Shown here in pieces: positions 56,371 through 64,000 of a stretch of DNA of 64,000 nt. The translations under genes were made by a program, and so were the position numbers. Location of the stretch: positions 297,104 through 361,103 of the forward strand of contig NZ_SORW01000053.1 of assembly GCF_004405105.1 (NCBI RefSeq), written 5' to 3'. The stretch is from Jeotgalibacillus sp. R-1-5s-1 (lineage in GTDB: Bacteria; Bacillota; Bacilli; Bacillales; Jeotgalibacillaceae). How positions within the stretch are numbered: position 1 is the stretch's first letter; each line of letters begins with the position of its first letter. The notes beneath the pieces were generated by a model. That model had not been told where the DNA came from. It ran no database searches and was given only the letters and a program-made list of their open reading frames with translations.

Positions 56371-57444
56371 TTGTATAAAAAAATTCAGGACTATTTAAAA
56401 GAACATAAAATCGGAGCGGCTTTTCTAACCTCCACTGAAAATGTAGCTTATACGACGGGATTCAGAAGCAATCCGCACGAAAGGTGGCTGGCTGTCTATG
56501 TCCCTTCATCCGGTGAACCTGTTTTAGTCTGTCCCGGAATGGAGACAGAAGATGTACGCAAGGCTGGATGGGAAGGTCAGATCATTGGTTACAGTGATAC
56601 TGAAAACCCTCTGGTTATGCTGTATGAAGTAACAGGTGCACCTGAAAGTATTGCGATTGAAAAAAATCATCTGACCGTTGAAAGACTTGAAGCTATCCGG
56701 ACTGTATTTGGAGATGGGGAGATTCTCGATGCATCCAGCCTGCTGAATTCTATGCGCGTAATTAAATCCGAACAGGAAATCCAGTATTTGCGTGAGGCGG
56801 CCAGACTAGCCGACTTCGCAATTGAAACAGCCTGCCGGGAGCTCGCTGAAGGAAAAACAGAGCTTGAAATCCTCGCAACTATTGAATTCGAGCTGAAGAA
56901 AAAAGGCATCACAGAGATGTCCTTTTCAACCATGGTGTTAACCGGAGCAAACGCTTCATCTCCACATGGCACACCTGGTCTGACGAAAGTTCAGCGGGGA
57001 GACCTTGTCCTCTTTGACCTCGGTGTCGTGTACAGAGGCTATTGCTCTGACATCACCAGAACCGTTGCGTTCGGTGAAATCAGCGATAAACAAAAAGAAA
57101 TTTATGATACTGTATTGAAGGCAGAGATGACGGCGCTTGAAATGGTTAAGCCAGGCGTTGCGGTAAAAGAGCTTGATCTTGCAGCGCGTAAAGTAATTCA
57201 AGAAGCAGGTTACGGAGATTATTTCCCACACCGCCTTGGTCACGGTTTAGGCTTAAACGTGCATGAATATCCGTCCATCACATCAGAAAACGACCTGGTT
57301 CTTGAAGAAGGCATGACCTTTACCATTGAGCCGGGCATCTATGTTCCCGGCATAGCCGGCGTCAGGATTGAAGATGACGTACTCGTAACAAAAGACGGTT
57401 ATGAAACGCTGACTAAATTCCCGAAAACATTACAGGTCTTTTAA
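56371..57444 (+). CDS. M24 family aminopeptidase (Xaa-Pro dipeptidase-like)
   Basis: 357 residues from TTG 56371-56373, preceded by AGAAAGGAT. An N-terminal creatinase-like domain (1-125) is followed by the pita-bread fold with dinuclear-metal ligands in LFDLGVVYRGYCSDITRT, the His in HRLGHGLGLNVHE, Glu in FTIEPGIYVPG and VRIEDDVLV. Such enzymes cleave dipeptides or N-terminal residues before proline. It corresponds to the B. subtilis PepQ-like gene near ytkL. It ends at a strong terminator. Confidence 0.9.
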   Translation: MYKKIQDYLKEHKIGAAFLTSTENVAYTTGFRSNPHERWLAVYVPSSGEPVLVCPGMETEDVRKAGWEGQIIGYSDTENPLVMLYEVTGAPESIAIEKNHLTVERLEAIRTVFGDGEILDASSLLNSMRVIKSEQEIQYLREAARLADFAIETACRELAEGKTELEILATIEFELKKKGITEMSFSTMVLTGANASSPHGTPGLTKVQRGDLVLFDLGVVYRGYCSDITRTVAFGEISDKQKEIYDTVLKAEMTALEMVKPGVAVKELDLAARKVIQEAGYGDYFPHRLGHGLGLNVHEYPSITSENDLVLEEGMTFTIEPGIYVPGIAGVRIEDDVLVTKDGYETLTKFPKTLQVF

Positions 57445-57445
57445 A

Positions 57446-57486
57446 CAAAACAAGCTGCCTTTATCGTGAAGGCAGCTTGTTTTATT
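57446..57486 (+). terminator. Terminator of the M24 peptidase gene
   Basis: ACAAGCTGCCTT-TATCGTG-AAGGCAGCTTGT followed by TTTATTG. Confidence 0.9.
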
Positions 57487-57545
57487 GATGTGAAGAGGAA
57501 GTGACGACTAAATAAAGTTTGTCCCACACAAGCAAATTGACACGA

Positions 57546-57671
57546 TCCTGCGAAAGTCTCGCAAAATCTTGTGAAACAGAGGCAAAATCCCATGAACCTC
57601 ACCGTATATTTTGCGAAACAGACCGCTTTTTTTGCGAACCTTCCACAAAATCTTATGAACCTCATCCATTT
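57546..57671. repeat. Six tandem copies of a 21-bp degenerate repeat
   Basis: Units start at 57546, 57567, 57588, 57609, 57630 and 57651, with no insertions or deletions. The common pattern is TCTTGCGAAAC...CGCAAAA, with TGCGAA or TGTGAA/ATGAAC near the start of each unit. It is unrelated in sequence to the array at 15427 but shares its exact period. Frames running through it exist on the minus strand because 21 is a multiple of three, but they have no ribosome binding site. Confidence 0.85.
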
Positions 57672-57712
57672 GGATGAAAGGATTCGTTATAAATTTTTTA
57701 TAAAAATCATTA

Positions 57713-57824
57713 GGGTCGAACTCATCCGAAGACTCCTGCGGCAGTGAAGCGACAGGTGAGACAGATGTGCGCAGCACAGCTGGCTCACCGCGCGGCCGCG
57801 GAAAGCGTAGGATGAGTTCGGCCC
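57713..57824 (+). repeat. Palindromic intergenic element, family A copy 4
   Basis: Arms GGGTCGAACTCATCC (57713-57727) and GGATGAGTTCGGCCC (57810-57824) pair fully, with one G-T. The inner hairpin CAG-TGTGC-GCA-GCACA-CTG is shorter than in copy 2. It sits in the same gap as the 21-bp array, between the convergent M24 gene and ald. Confidence 0.88.
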
Positions 57825-57834
57825 GGCTTTGAAA

Positions 57835-57875
57835 TAAAAAACCGGCACCCACGCCAAAGCGCAGATCCCGGTAAA
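57835..57875 (-). terminator. Terminator of ald
   Basis: ACCGG and CCGGT close a stem with inner CGC/GCG pairing, followed by TTTTTTATT on the minus strand, immediately after ald. Confidence 0.65.
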
Positions 57876-57880
57876 TAAAA

Positions 57881-58999
57881 TTAAGGAGTCAGCAAATCAC
57901 GAACATTCGCATATTCAAGGCCGTGCGCTTCCGCAACAGCATTGTACGTTACAAAACCTTCAAGACAGTTGATCCCCATCATCAGCGCTTCGTTATCAAG
58001 GCACGCCTGCTTATATCCTTTATTCGCAATCTGGATGCCAAACGGAACCGTCACGTTTGTCAGCGCAATCGTTGACGTACGCGGAACCGCACCAGGCATG
58101 TTCGCTACCGCATAGTGCACAACGTCATGCTTCGTATAGGTCGGATTATCGTGCGTTGTAATTTTATCAGTCGTTTCAAAGATTCCACCCTGGTCAATTG
58201 CAATATCAACAACAACTGCCCCCGGCTTCATCGCTTTAATCATGTCTTCTGTGACTAATTTAGGTGCTTTGGCACCCGGAATTAATACAGCACCTACAAC
58301 AAGATCTGCCTGCGCGACACTTTCAGCAATATTCAGCGGATTGGACATAAGCGTGGTTACGTCATTACCGAACAGATCATCAAGCTGGCGCAGTCTTTCA
58401 GGGTTGAGGTCAAGAATGGTTACATCCGCGCCGAGGCCTACTGCCATTTTAGCTGCGTTTGTACCGGCAACACCTCCGCCGATAACCGTTACTTTACCAC
58501 GTGCAACGCCTGGAACTCCTGCTAGAAGGATGCCCATTCCGCCGTGGATTTTTTCAAGGAACTGCGCACCGATTTGAGTGGCCATTCTTCCTGCAACCTC
58601 ACTCATTGGCGTTAACAGCGGCAGAGATCCATTAGGGAGCTGAACAGTTTCATACGCAATCGCAACCACTTTATTATCAATGAGTGCTTTAGTCAGTTCC
58701 GGCTCAGGTGCTAAATGTAAGTATGTAAAAAGAATTAATCCTTCACGGAAATATCCGTATTCACTCGCAATCGGTTCTTTCACTTTCATGACCATGTCAC
58801 ATGCCCATGCTTCTGATGCACTTGAGGCAATAGAAGCTCCTGCTGCTGTATAATCCTCATTTGTAAAACCGGATCCCAGTCCCGCTCCATCTTCAATCAG
58901 TACTTCGTGTCCCTGATTAACGAAGTTGTACACGCCTGATGGAGTGATGGCAACTCGGTTTTCATTGTTTTTAATTTCCATTGGAATACCAATACGCAT
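57881..58999 (-). CDS. ald: Alanine dehydrogenase
   Basis: 372 residues from [20 protein letters not shown] (ATG 58997-58999, RBS GAAGGAGGA). Active-site Lys and His lie in [15 protein letters not shown] and [14 protein letters not shown]; the Rossmann motif is [28 protein letters not shown]. It interconverts alanine and pyruvate plus ammonia with NAD, used for alanine catabolism and in sporulation. A frame extended to 59077 is rejected for lack of a site. It is divergent from the NCS1 permease. Confidence 0.97.
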   Translation of the reverse strand: MRIGIPMEIKNNENRVAITPSGVYNFVNQGHEVLIEDGAGLGSGFTNEDYTAAGASIASSASEAWACDMVMKVKEPIASEYGYFREGLILFTYLHLAPEPELTKALIDNKVVAIAYETVQLPNGSLPLLTPMSEVAGRMATQIGAQFLEKIHGGMGILLAGVPGVARGKVTVIGGGVAGTNAAKMAVGLGADVTILDLNPERLRQLDDLFGNDVTTLMSNPLNIAESVAQADLVVGAVLIPGAKAPKLVTEDMIKAMKPGAVVVDIAIDQGGIFETTDKITTHDNPTYTKHDVVHYAVANMPGAVPRTSTIALTNVTVPFGIQIANKGYKQACLDNEALMMGINCLEGFVTYNAVAEAHGLEYANVRDLLTP

Positions 59000-59189
59000 G
59001 ATTGTTCCTCCTTCATTTCTCTGTATAAAATTGTGTGAAAAGCCCGTATTAATCAGGCTGTAAATGTCCAGTTCCATTTTAACAAATCCGCAATCCCTTG
59101 TCGTTACTTATTTCACGCTTCTGAATTAACAAATTATTCGCACTTTTTGATGGCGTTTTCGTACTTCCTTTAGTGTGTTAAACTAACTA

Positions 59190-59201
59190 TTGTTTAGACA
59201 A
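59190..59201. promoter_or_regulatory. Near-palindrome upstream of the NCS1 permease
   Basis: TTGTTTAGACAA is symmetric except for the central pair of positions and sits 26 bp before the permease ATG, in the ald-permease divergent region. It could be an operator. No clear promoter hexamers were found around it. Confidence 0.3.
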
Positions 59202-59227
59202 GCTAATTAAATTTAACGGAGATTCTT

Positions 59228-60538
59228 ATGCAAAAAACAAATGCAGTTCGAAAAATACAAATCGAAAAGATCGGGTTAGATGAAGTCCCTTCTTCACTGA
59301 AGCAGACCCGCTGGTATGAGTACGCGTTTATCCAGATCGCTTTTTCGGTCAATACAGGGAATGTCCTTGTGCCTGCACTGGCTGTTTTGACTGGAGGACT
59401 GTCAGCCGGATGGGCAATGGCTTCCACCATGTCCGGAGCATTGCTTGCTTTTTTACTCGTTTCTCTACTCTCTTTACCTGGAGCCCGCCACGGACTTCCC
59501 GCTCAGTACGTCATCCGCACGATGATTGGTACTCGACTGTCCAGGTACTTTGCTTCTCCAGTCCGTTCGATCACCTCTCTTTACTGGTTCAGTGTCCAGA
59601 CCATCGGCGGTTCAATGGTGATTCAGTTTATTTTGAGGGAGTATTTTAACATTAGCGTTCCTTTACTGTTACTGACATCCCTCTTTTCAATTATGATGAC
59701 GGTCCTTGCACTGATCGGGTTTGACGCTGTTAAAAAAACGATTAAATGGTTTATCCCTGTACTTTTTTTGAGTCAGGGGCTGATGATTTATTTAATTATC
59801 CGCTATATGACTTCCGCCGATGCGATTAACATGAACACCGGTGAGTTTTCATCCGGTATGTTTTTATTTTTCGCAGGACTTGCCTTTGTTCAGTATGTTT
59901 CAGGAGTCAGTGCATCATCGGATATTACCCGTTACGCTAAAAGCCCAGGCGAAGGGTTTACAGGCGTCTTCATTGGAAATGCGGTTGGCTTTACAGTTGT
60001 TGCACTGATCGGGACGCTTTATGCCGCATCACTCGGTTCTGTGAATCCGTTTGTAACAGCAAGTGAATTAACGGACTCCACCCTACTGATTCTTTTGATT
60101 GCAGCCGGCGCCGTTATTTCCATGATCTCCATTAATCTCAGTAATGCATACACGGGAGGTTACAGTCTGCTGAATGCTTTTCCGAGAATTGGACGGGTCA
60201 ATAGTGCGATGTTGTTCGGCATAGCGGCTACGCTGCTGAGCCTTTTTCCAGTCATTGTAGAACAGGCAGAATTTTATATTTCACTGTTAGGGGCAGCCAT
60301 TATTCCGCTGTCAGCAATTATTGTTACGGACTATTTGTTTTTTAAACGTCTGGCTATTCAGGAAGATGACTTACTGAAACTGATGACAGGAACATCACTG
60401 GCCAATACACCTGCATTATTGACCGTGATCATATGTATTCCACTTTATCTCTTGATCCCTGATCAGGCATCACCCGGTTTCACGGTATTTCTCGCAGCCT
60501 CTCTTTTATATGCAGGACTTAAATCACGAAAAACATAA
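59228..60538 (+). CDS. NCS1-family cytosine/purine permease
   Basis: 436 residues with about twelve membrane helices. The N-terminal WYEYAFIQIAFSVNTGNVLVPALAVLTGGLS and the GLPAQYVIRTMIGTRLSRYFASPVRS loop match the nucleobase:cation symporter-1 family (CodB/FcyB-like). YVSGVSASSDITRYAKSP lies at the conserved loop between helices 5 and 6. The substrate could be cytosine, a purine, allantoin or a vitamin precursor; nothing adjacent decides it. RBS AACGGAG. No associated deaminase is nearby. Confidence 0.85.
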   Translation: MQKTNAVRKIQIEKIGLDEVPSSLKQTRWYEYAFIQIAFSVNTGNVLVPALAVLTGGLSAGWAMASTMSGALLAFLLVSLLSLPGARHGLPAQYVIRTMIGTRLSRYFASPVRSITSLYWFSVQTIGGSMVIQFILREYFNISVPLLLLTSLFSIMMTVLALIGFDAVKKTIKWFIPVLFLSQGLMIYLIIRYMTSADAINMNTGEFSSGMFLFFAGLAFVQYVSGVSASSDITRYAKSPGEGFTGVFIGNAVGFTVVALIGTLYAASLGSVNPFVTASELTDSTLLILLIAAGAVISMISINLSNAYTGGYSLLNAFPRIGRVNSAMLFGIAATLLSLFPVIVEQAEFYISLLGAAIIPLSAIIVTDYLFFKRLAIQEDDLLKLMTGTSLANTPALLTVIICIPLYLLIPDQASPGFTVFLAASLLYAGLKSRKT

Positions 60539-60625
60539 AAAGTCACAAAATGTCTGTAATTTCAAAAAAATAAGCAGGAATTTTGTCGCTCTCCGGGGTA
60601 ATATATAACTAAGGAGGCGATAACA

Positions 60626-61108
60626 ATGACATTAAGCTATGATCACATTCTCGTTGCAGTTGATGGCTCTAAGGAAGCTGAGTGGGCGTTTAAAAAATCA
60701 ATCGGGATTGCCAAACGTAACAATGCAACACTGAATTTGCTTCACGTCATTGACACACGTTCTTTCGCCGTTGTTGAGGCGTATGACAGAAGTGTGGCAA
60801 AACGCGCAGAATCTTTTGCAGAGGAAATGCTCGAAGATTACAAGAAAGAAGCGTTAAACAAAGGTGTTAACAAGGTTAATATTTTTGTAGAGTACGGATC
60901 TCCGAAAGTGCTTGTGCCAAAAGAGTTCGCCCAGAAAGTCGAAGCTGATCTGATTATTTGCGGTGCCACAGGATTAAATGCCATGGAACGTTTCCTGATA
61001 GGAAGTATTTCTGAGCATATTGTCCGTGCTGCAAAATGCGATGTGCTGGTTGTCCGGACGGATGAACCTCCTGAAAAAGAAGAACACACCGAAGAATACA
61101 ACATTTAA
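60626..61108 (+). CDS. Universal stress protein UspA family
   Basis: 160 residues in a single Usp domain. HILVAVDGSKEAEWAFKKSI begins the fold, and the ATP-binding signature GATGLNAMERFLIGSISEHIVRAAKCDVLVVR (GxTG-x9-GS-x-SEHIV) is complete, so it likely binds ATP. The ATG follows AAGGAGGCGATAAC. Upstream, GGGTAA (60596-60601) resembles a sigma-B -10, but no matching -35 is found. It ends at a shared terminator with argH. The last 15 residues are acidic. Confidence 0.92.
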   Translation: MTLSYDHILVAVDGSKEAEWAFKKSIGIAKRNNATLNLLHVIDTRSFAVVEAYDRSVAKRAESFAEEMLEDYKKEALNKGVNKVNIFVEYGSPKVLVPKEFAQKVEADLIICGATGLNAMERFLIGSISEHIVRAAKCDVLVVRTDEPPEKEEHTEEYNI

Positions 61109-61116
61109 AAATAACA

Positions 61117-61148
61117 GAGGGACAGGCGCGATGCCTGTCCCATTTTTA
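61117..61148. terminator. Bidirectional terminator between usp and argH
   Basis: A perfect 9-bp stem GGGACAGGC-GCGAT-GCCTGTCCC with ATTTTTAT to the right. Confidence 0.85.
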
Positions 61149-62522
61149 TGCTTCCAGTATGATTTTTGCTTTTTCAATCTGGTTTCGCACCTGGCTGAAT
61201 CCTGTGCCACCCTCAGACTCTCTTCTTTTCACTGCTTCAGAAGGTTCCAGTACGTTAAATACCTCCTCATCAATGAGTGAAGAGGCCTCCTGCATTTCTT
61301 TCAATGAAAGGTCCTTCAAATAAATATTCTGCTGAATACACGTAAGCACGAGCTTTCCAACGACTTCATGCGCTTCCCGGAATGGAAGCCCCTTTGCTGC
61401 GAGATAATCAGCAAGCTCTGTCGCGTTTGAGAAATCCTCGTTGACCGCCTGACTCAGTCTTTCCGTCTTGACCTTCATCGTATCGATCATGCCGGCAAAT
61501 ATTTTTAAGGATCCCATTAGTGTGTGAACCGTATCGAACATGCCTTCCTTGTCTTCCTGCATATCTTTATTGTAGGCAAGCGGTAGCCCCTTAAGCACAG
61601 TCAGAAGTGAGAACAGGTTTCCAAACACTCTGCCTGTTTTCCCACGTACAAGCTCCGCCATATCAGGATTCTTCTTTTGAGGCATAATACTGCTTCCGGT
61701 AGAAAAAGCGTCCGCCATTTCGATAAACTGAAATTCCTGACTGGACCAGATAATCATTTCCTCTGCAAAACGGGATAAGTGCATAATCGTCATCGATGCA
61801 TTGGATAAAAATTCGATAATAAAATCGCGGTCACTGACTGCATCCATACTGTTTTCATAGATCGAAGAAAATCCAAGCAGTTCTGCTGAACGCTGACGGT
61901 TAATCGGAAAGGTTGTCCCGGCAAGTGCTCCTGCACCAAGTGGTGATAGATCAATACGCTTCATCGAATCGGCAAATCGTCCGTAGTCGCGCTCAAGCAT
62001 CCAGAAATAAGCCATCAGGTGGTGGGCAAATGAAACCGGCTGGGCCCGCTGCAAATGCGTGTATCCCGGCGCAATGGTTTCAACATGCTCACCTGCCTGC
62101 TTTAAAATCGCAGACTGTACGGAGCGGATCAGCTCCTGAATTTCAAGTACGCGACGCTTCAAATACAGGTGCATATCAGTGGCAACCTGATCATTCCGGC
62201 TTCGTCCTGTATGCAGCTTTCCACCAACCTGTCCGATTTCCTGAATCAGAAAGTGCTCAAGGTTTAAATGAATGTCTTCATTTTGTACCGAGAACGGCAG
62301 CTTTCCTTCGGCTGCCTTTTCTTTCAATACAGACAGTCCATGTAAAATTTCATTTGTTTCTTCTGTCGTTAAAATTCCGCATTCCCCAAGCATCGTAACG
62401 TGGGCCACCGAACCTTCCAAATCCTCCATGACAAGCTGCTGGTCAAATCCGATGGAAGCATTAAATTCGTCTACCCATTCTTCAGGGGATTGAGAAAAGC
62501 GGCCTCCCCATAATTTACTCAT
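61146..62522 (-). CDS. argH: Argininosuccinate lyase
   Basis: 458 residues from [21 protein letters not shown] (ATG 62520-62522), overlapping the argG stop as ATGA. The fumarase-superfamily signature [12 protein letters not shown] holds the mobile catalytic Ser; [13 protein letters not shown] and TPGYTH-like [18 protein letters not shown] are also present. It splits argininosuccinate into arginine and fumarate. Second gene of argG-argH. Confidence 0.97.
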   Translation of the reverse strand: MSKLWGGRFSQSPEEWVDEFNASIGFDQQLVMEDLEGSVAHVTMLGECGILTTEETNEILHGLSVLKEKAAEGKLPFSVQNEDIHLNLEHFLIQEIGQVGGKLHTGRSRNDQVATDMHLYLKRRVLEIQELIRSVQSAILKQAGEHVETIAPGYTHLQRAQPVSFAHHLMAYFWMLERDYGRFADSMKRIDLSPLGAGALAGTTFPINRQRSAELLGFSSIYENSMDAVSDRDFIIEFLSNASMTIMHLSRFAEEMIIWSSQEFQFIEMADAFSTGSSIMPQKKNPDMAELVRGKTGRVFGNLFSLLTVLKGLPLAYNKDMQEDKEGMFDTVHTLMGSLKIFAGMIDTMKVKTERLSQAVNEDFSNATELADYLAAKGLPFREAHEVVGKLVLTCIQQNIYLKDLSLKEMQEASSLIDEEVFNVLEPSEAVKRRESEGGTGFSQVRNQIEKAKIILEA

Positions 62523-63733
62523 AAGCTCTTCACACTTTTGCTTTCTTTTTGAACCATGGAGTGAACCTTTGTCGGAAGTCCCCACAGCTTAATGAATCCA
62601 ACAGCAGCTGAGTGATCGAACTCATCATCTGATGTATAAGTCGCAAGCTTCTCGTTGTATAGGGAATTTGGTGACGTTCTTCCCTCCACAATGGCATGTC
62701 CTTTGAACAGCTTCACTCTTACAACGCCGTTTACATACTGCTGCGTTTCTTCAAGGAACGCCTTCAATGCATCTGTTAACGGGGAGAACCAAAGTCCTTC
62801 ATAAATGATTTCAGTCAGCTTTTTCTCAATGACCGGCTTGAAATGAGCCATCTCTTTTACAAGCGTTAAATCTTCAAGCTCTTTATGCGCCTTCATCAAT
62901 GTGATCGCACCCGGACACTCGTATACTTCTCTTGATTTAATCCCTACGAGTCTGTTTTCCACATGGTCAATTCTTCCGACTCCATGCTTACCAGCAACCT
63001 CATTGAGCTTCAGGATCATATCAGCCAGTGCCATCCCCTGACCGTTCAACGCAACCGGCACTCCGTTTTCAAATGTGATCTCAATCGTTTCCGGTGAGTT
63101 TGGTGTTGTTTCAAGGGATGCCGTCAGATCGTAAGATCCTTCAGGAGGCGCAGCCCATGGATCTTCTAAAATACCGCACTCATTACTTCTCCCCCAAAGA
63201 TTCTGGTCAATGGAATACGGGCTGTCCAGATTGATCGGAATCGGGATATTGTGTTTTTTCGCATAGTCGATTTCTTCTTCTCTAGACCAGCCCCACTCAC
63301 GAACCGGTGCAAGAACTTCCAATTCAGGATTCAGGCCGTTAATGGCAACTTCAAAACGTACCTGGTCGTTCCCTTTACCTGTACAACCATGCGCAACAGC
63401 TGATGCACCTGTTTTTTCAGCTACTTCAACAAGCTTTTTTGCAATCAGCGGTCTTGATAATGCTGAAACGAGTGGATATTTTCCTTCATACATCGTGTGT
63501 GCCTGAAGAGCAATCAATGCGAAGTCCTGTGCAAATTCATCTTTTGCATCAATGACATAGCTGTCAACGGCTCCAACCGTTAATGCTTTTTCTTTTACGA
63601 AATCGAGGTCTTTTCCTTCGCCTACGTCAAGGCAGCATGCGACTACGTCGTAGCCCTGATCCTTTAACCATTGAATTGCTACTGATGTGTCAAGTCCGCC
63701 TGAGTATGCAAGAACTACTTTTTTGTTTGACAT
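62519..63733 (-). CDS. argG: Argininosuccinate synthase
   Basis: 404 residues from [20 protein letters not shown] (ATG 63731-63733, 9 nt after GAGG). An ATG three codons earlier is too close to the ribosome binding site. The PP-loop is AYSGGLDTS; the citrulline/aspartate site includes [14 protein letters not shown] and [13 protein letters not shown]. It joins citrulline and aspartate using ATP. First gene of argGH. B. subtilis moaB, which precedes argG there, is not in this position. Confidence 0.97.
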   Translation of the reverse strand: MSNKKVVLAYSGGLDTSVAIQWLKDQGYDVVACCLDVGEGKDLDFVKEKALTVGAVDSYVIDAKDEFAQDFALIALQAHTMYEGKYPLVSALSRPLIAKKLVEVAEKTGASAVAHGCTGKGNDQVRFEVAINGLNPELEVLAPVREWGWSREEEIDYAKKHNIPIPINLDSPYSIDQNLWGRSNECGILEDPWAAPPEGSYDLTASLETTPNSPETIEITFENGVPVALNGQGMALADMILKLNEVAGKHGVGRIDHVENRLVGIKSREVYECPGAITLMKAHKELEDLTLVKEMAHFKPVIEKKLTEIIYEGLWFSPLTDALKAFLEETQQYVNGVVRVKLFKGHAIVEGRTSPNSLYNEKLATYTSDDEFDHSAAVGFIKLWGLPTKVHSMVQKESKSVKSL

Positions 63734-63747
63734 GTATATCATCCTCT

Positions 63748-63765
63748 TTCGTATTTTTATTAATA
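63748..63765 (-). promoter_or_regulatory. ARG-box-like site 3
   Basis: TATTAATAAAAATACGAA shares about 12 of 18 positions with the B. subtilis ARG box, including the central AATAAAAAT. It lies just before the argG ribosome binding site. Confidence 0.45.
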
Positions 63766-63767
63766 AT

Positions 63768-63785
63768 AATGTATATTTATTCTCT
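63768..63785 (-). promoter_or_regulatory. ARG-box-like site 2
   Basis: AGAGAATAAATATACATT shares about 12 of 18 positions with the ARG box. It is 20 bp from site 3, the two-turn spacing typical of ArgR/AhrC hexamer sites. Confidence 0.45.
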
Positions 63786-63798
63786 TTATGATGAATGT

Positions 63799-63827
63799 AT
63801 CATATCAGCGTTTTTATGAAGATGCAA
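63799..63827 (-). promoter_or_regulatory. Sigma-A promoter of argGH
   Basis: TTGCAT (63822-63827), a 17-bp spacer and TATGAT (63799-63804). The start would be near 63792, giving a leader of about 60 nt that contains ARG-box-like sites 2 and 3. Confidence 0.65.
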
Positions 63828-63839
63828 TAGTTATTCATG
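63822..63839 (-). promoter_or_regulatory. ARG-box-like site 1 over the argGH -35
   Basis: CATGAATAACTATTGCAT matches the first nine bases of the ARG box exactly and about 14 of 18 overall. Its 3' end is the -35 hexamer, a repressing position for AhrC/ArgR with arginine as corepressor. Confidence 0.5.
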
Positions 63840-63996
63840 AAAAAGATAGAAGTTTAATTTTTCTGAAAACAATTGAGTGGGGGATTTTACAAAGAGCCGG
63901 ACCGCCCTCCCCCTGCGCTCGTATAGTATAGATAACCAGATTTTTCTCTGGTTCCTCTGTTATACATGTTTTATTTGTATAATGAAGGTGGATCAG

Positions 63997-64000
63997 ATGG
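63997..64000 (+). CDS. Possible start codon of a plus-strand gene at the right edge
   Basis: ATG at 63997-63999 lies 5 nt behind AAGGTGG (63984-63990), and a -10-like TATAAT lies at 63978-63983. Only four bases of the frame are in the window, so nothing can be said of the product. Confidence 0.35.

Noticed and set aside
57508..57852. 114-codon minus-strand frame and a second 74-codon frame across the repeat region before ald
   Set aside because: They read through the 21-bp tandem array and the family A palindrome, have no ribosome binding site, and their apparent 7-residue repeat is simply the 21-bp period.
60560..60605. Sigma-B promoter for the Usp gene
   Set aside because: GGGTAA is a good -10, but no GTTTAA-like -35 exists at 12-15 bp; not strong enough to list as a feature.

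Overview
The window is a 64 kb stretch of conserved core chromosome from an endospore-forming Bacillales bacterium. The evidence is the small acid-soluble spore protein SspI, the B. subtilis-like order mutS2-polX-yshB-zapA / pheST / infC-rpmI-rplT / thrS / dnaBI / gapB / polA / phoPR / citZ-icd-mdh / pyk-pfkA / accAD / dnaE / argGH, T-box leaders, and Gram-positive ribosome binding sites. Extra HflK/HflC genes, a GntR gene between malic enzyme and accD, and several intergenic repeat families suggest a non-subtilis lineage, possibly Planococcaceae/Caryophanaceae such as Jeotgalibacillus. That placement is inference only.

Layout. 1-7 kb: start of an acyl-CoA ligase (lcfA) with a CcpA-type promoter, yshE with an unannotated 26-residue membrane peptide behind it, mutS2, polX, cvpA, zapA and the divergent rnhC. 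7-15 kb: pheST under a Phe T-box, an rRNA methylase, sspI, an M42 peptidase, a dUTPase and sigma-W-type ysdB, interrupted by a repeat cluster at 12.5-13.05 kb. 15-24 kb: 21-bp tandem repeats, ysdA, infC-rpmI-rplT behind an L20 leader, a YusW-like lipoprotein, thrS under a Thr T-box, dnaBI and nrdR. 24-36 kb: speD with a structured leader that can mask its own Shine-Dalgarno, gapB with CcpN-type operators, coaE-mutM-polA, hflKC behind a textbook sigma-W promoter, phoPR and a MaoC protein. 36-49 kb: citZ-icd-mdh, ytwI/ytvI, fxsA, pfkA-pyk and ytsJ-gntR-accDA with a GntR-type operator. 49-64 kb: dnaE, nrnA, ytpI, ytoI, ytkL, an M24 peptidase, ald, an NCS1 permease, a Usp protein and argGH behind ARG-box-like sites.

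The genes cover replication and repair, translation, central carbon flow (glycolysis, gluconeogenesis, TCA, malate to malonyl-CoA) and envelope stress. The promoters carry predicted sites for CcpA, CcpN, AhrC/ArgR, a FadR-type GntR protein, sigma-W and sigma-B.

No prophage, transposase, CRISPR array, defence island, rRNA or tRNA gene was seen. The most interesting items are non-coding: the speD leader, a family of intergenic palindromes whose arms change in a compensatory way from copy to copy, two unrelated 21-bp-period tandem arrays, and a three-way-junction element between citZ and icd.
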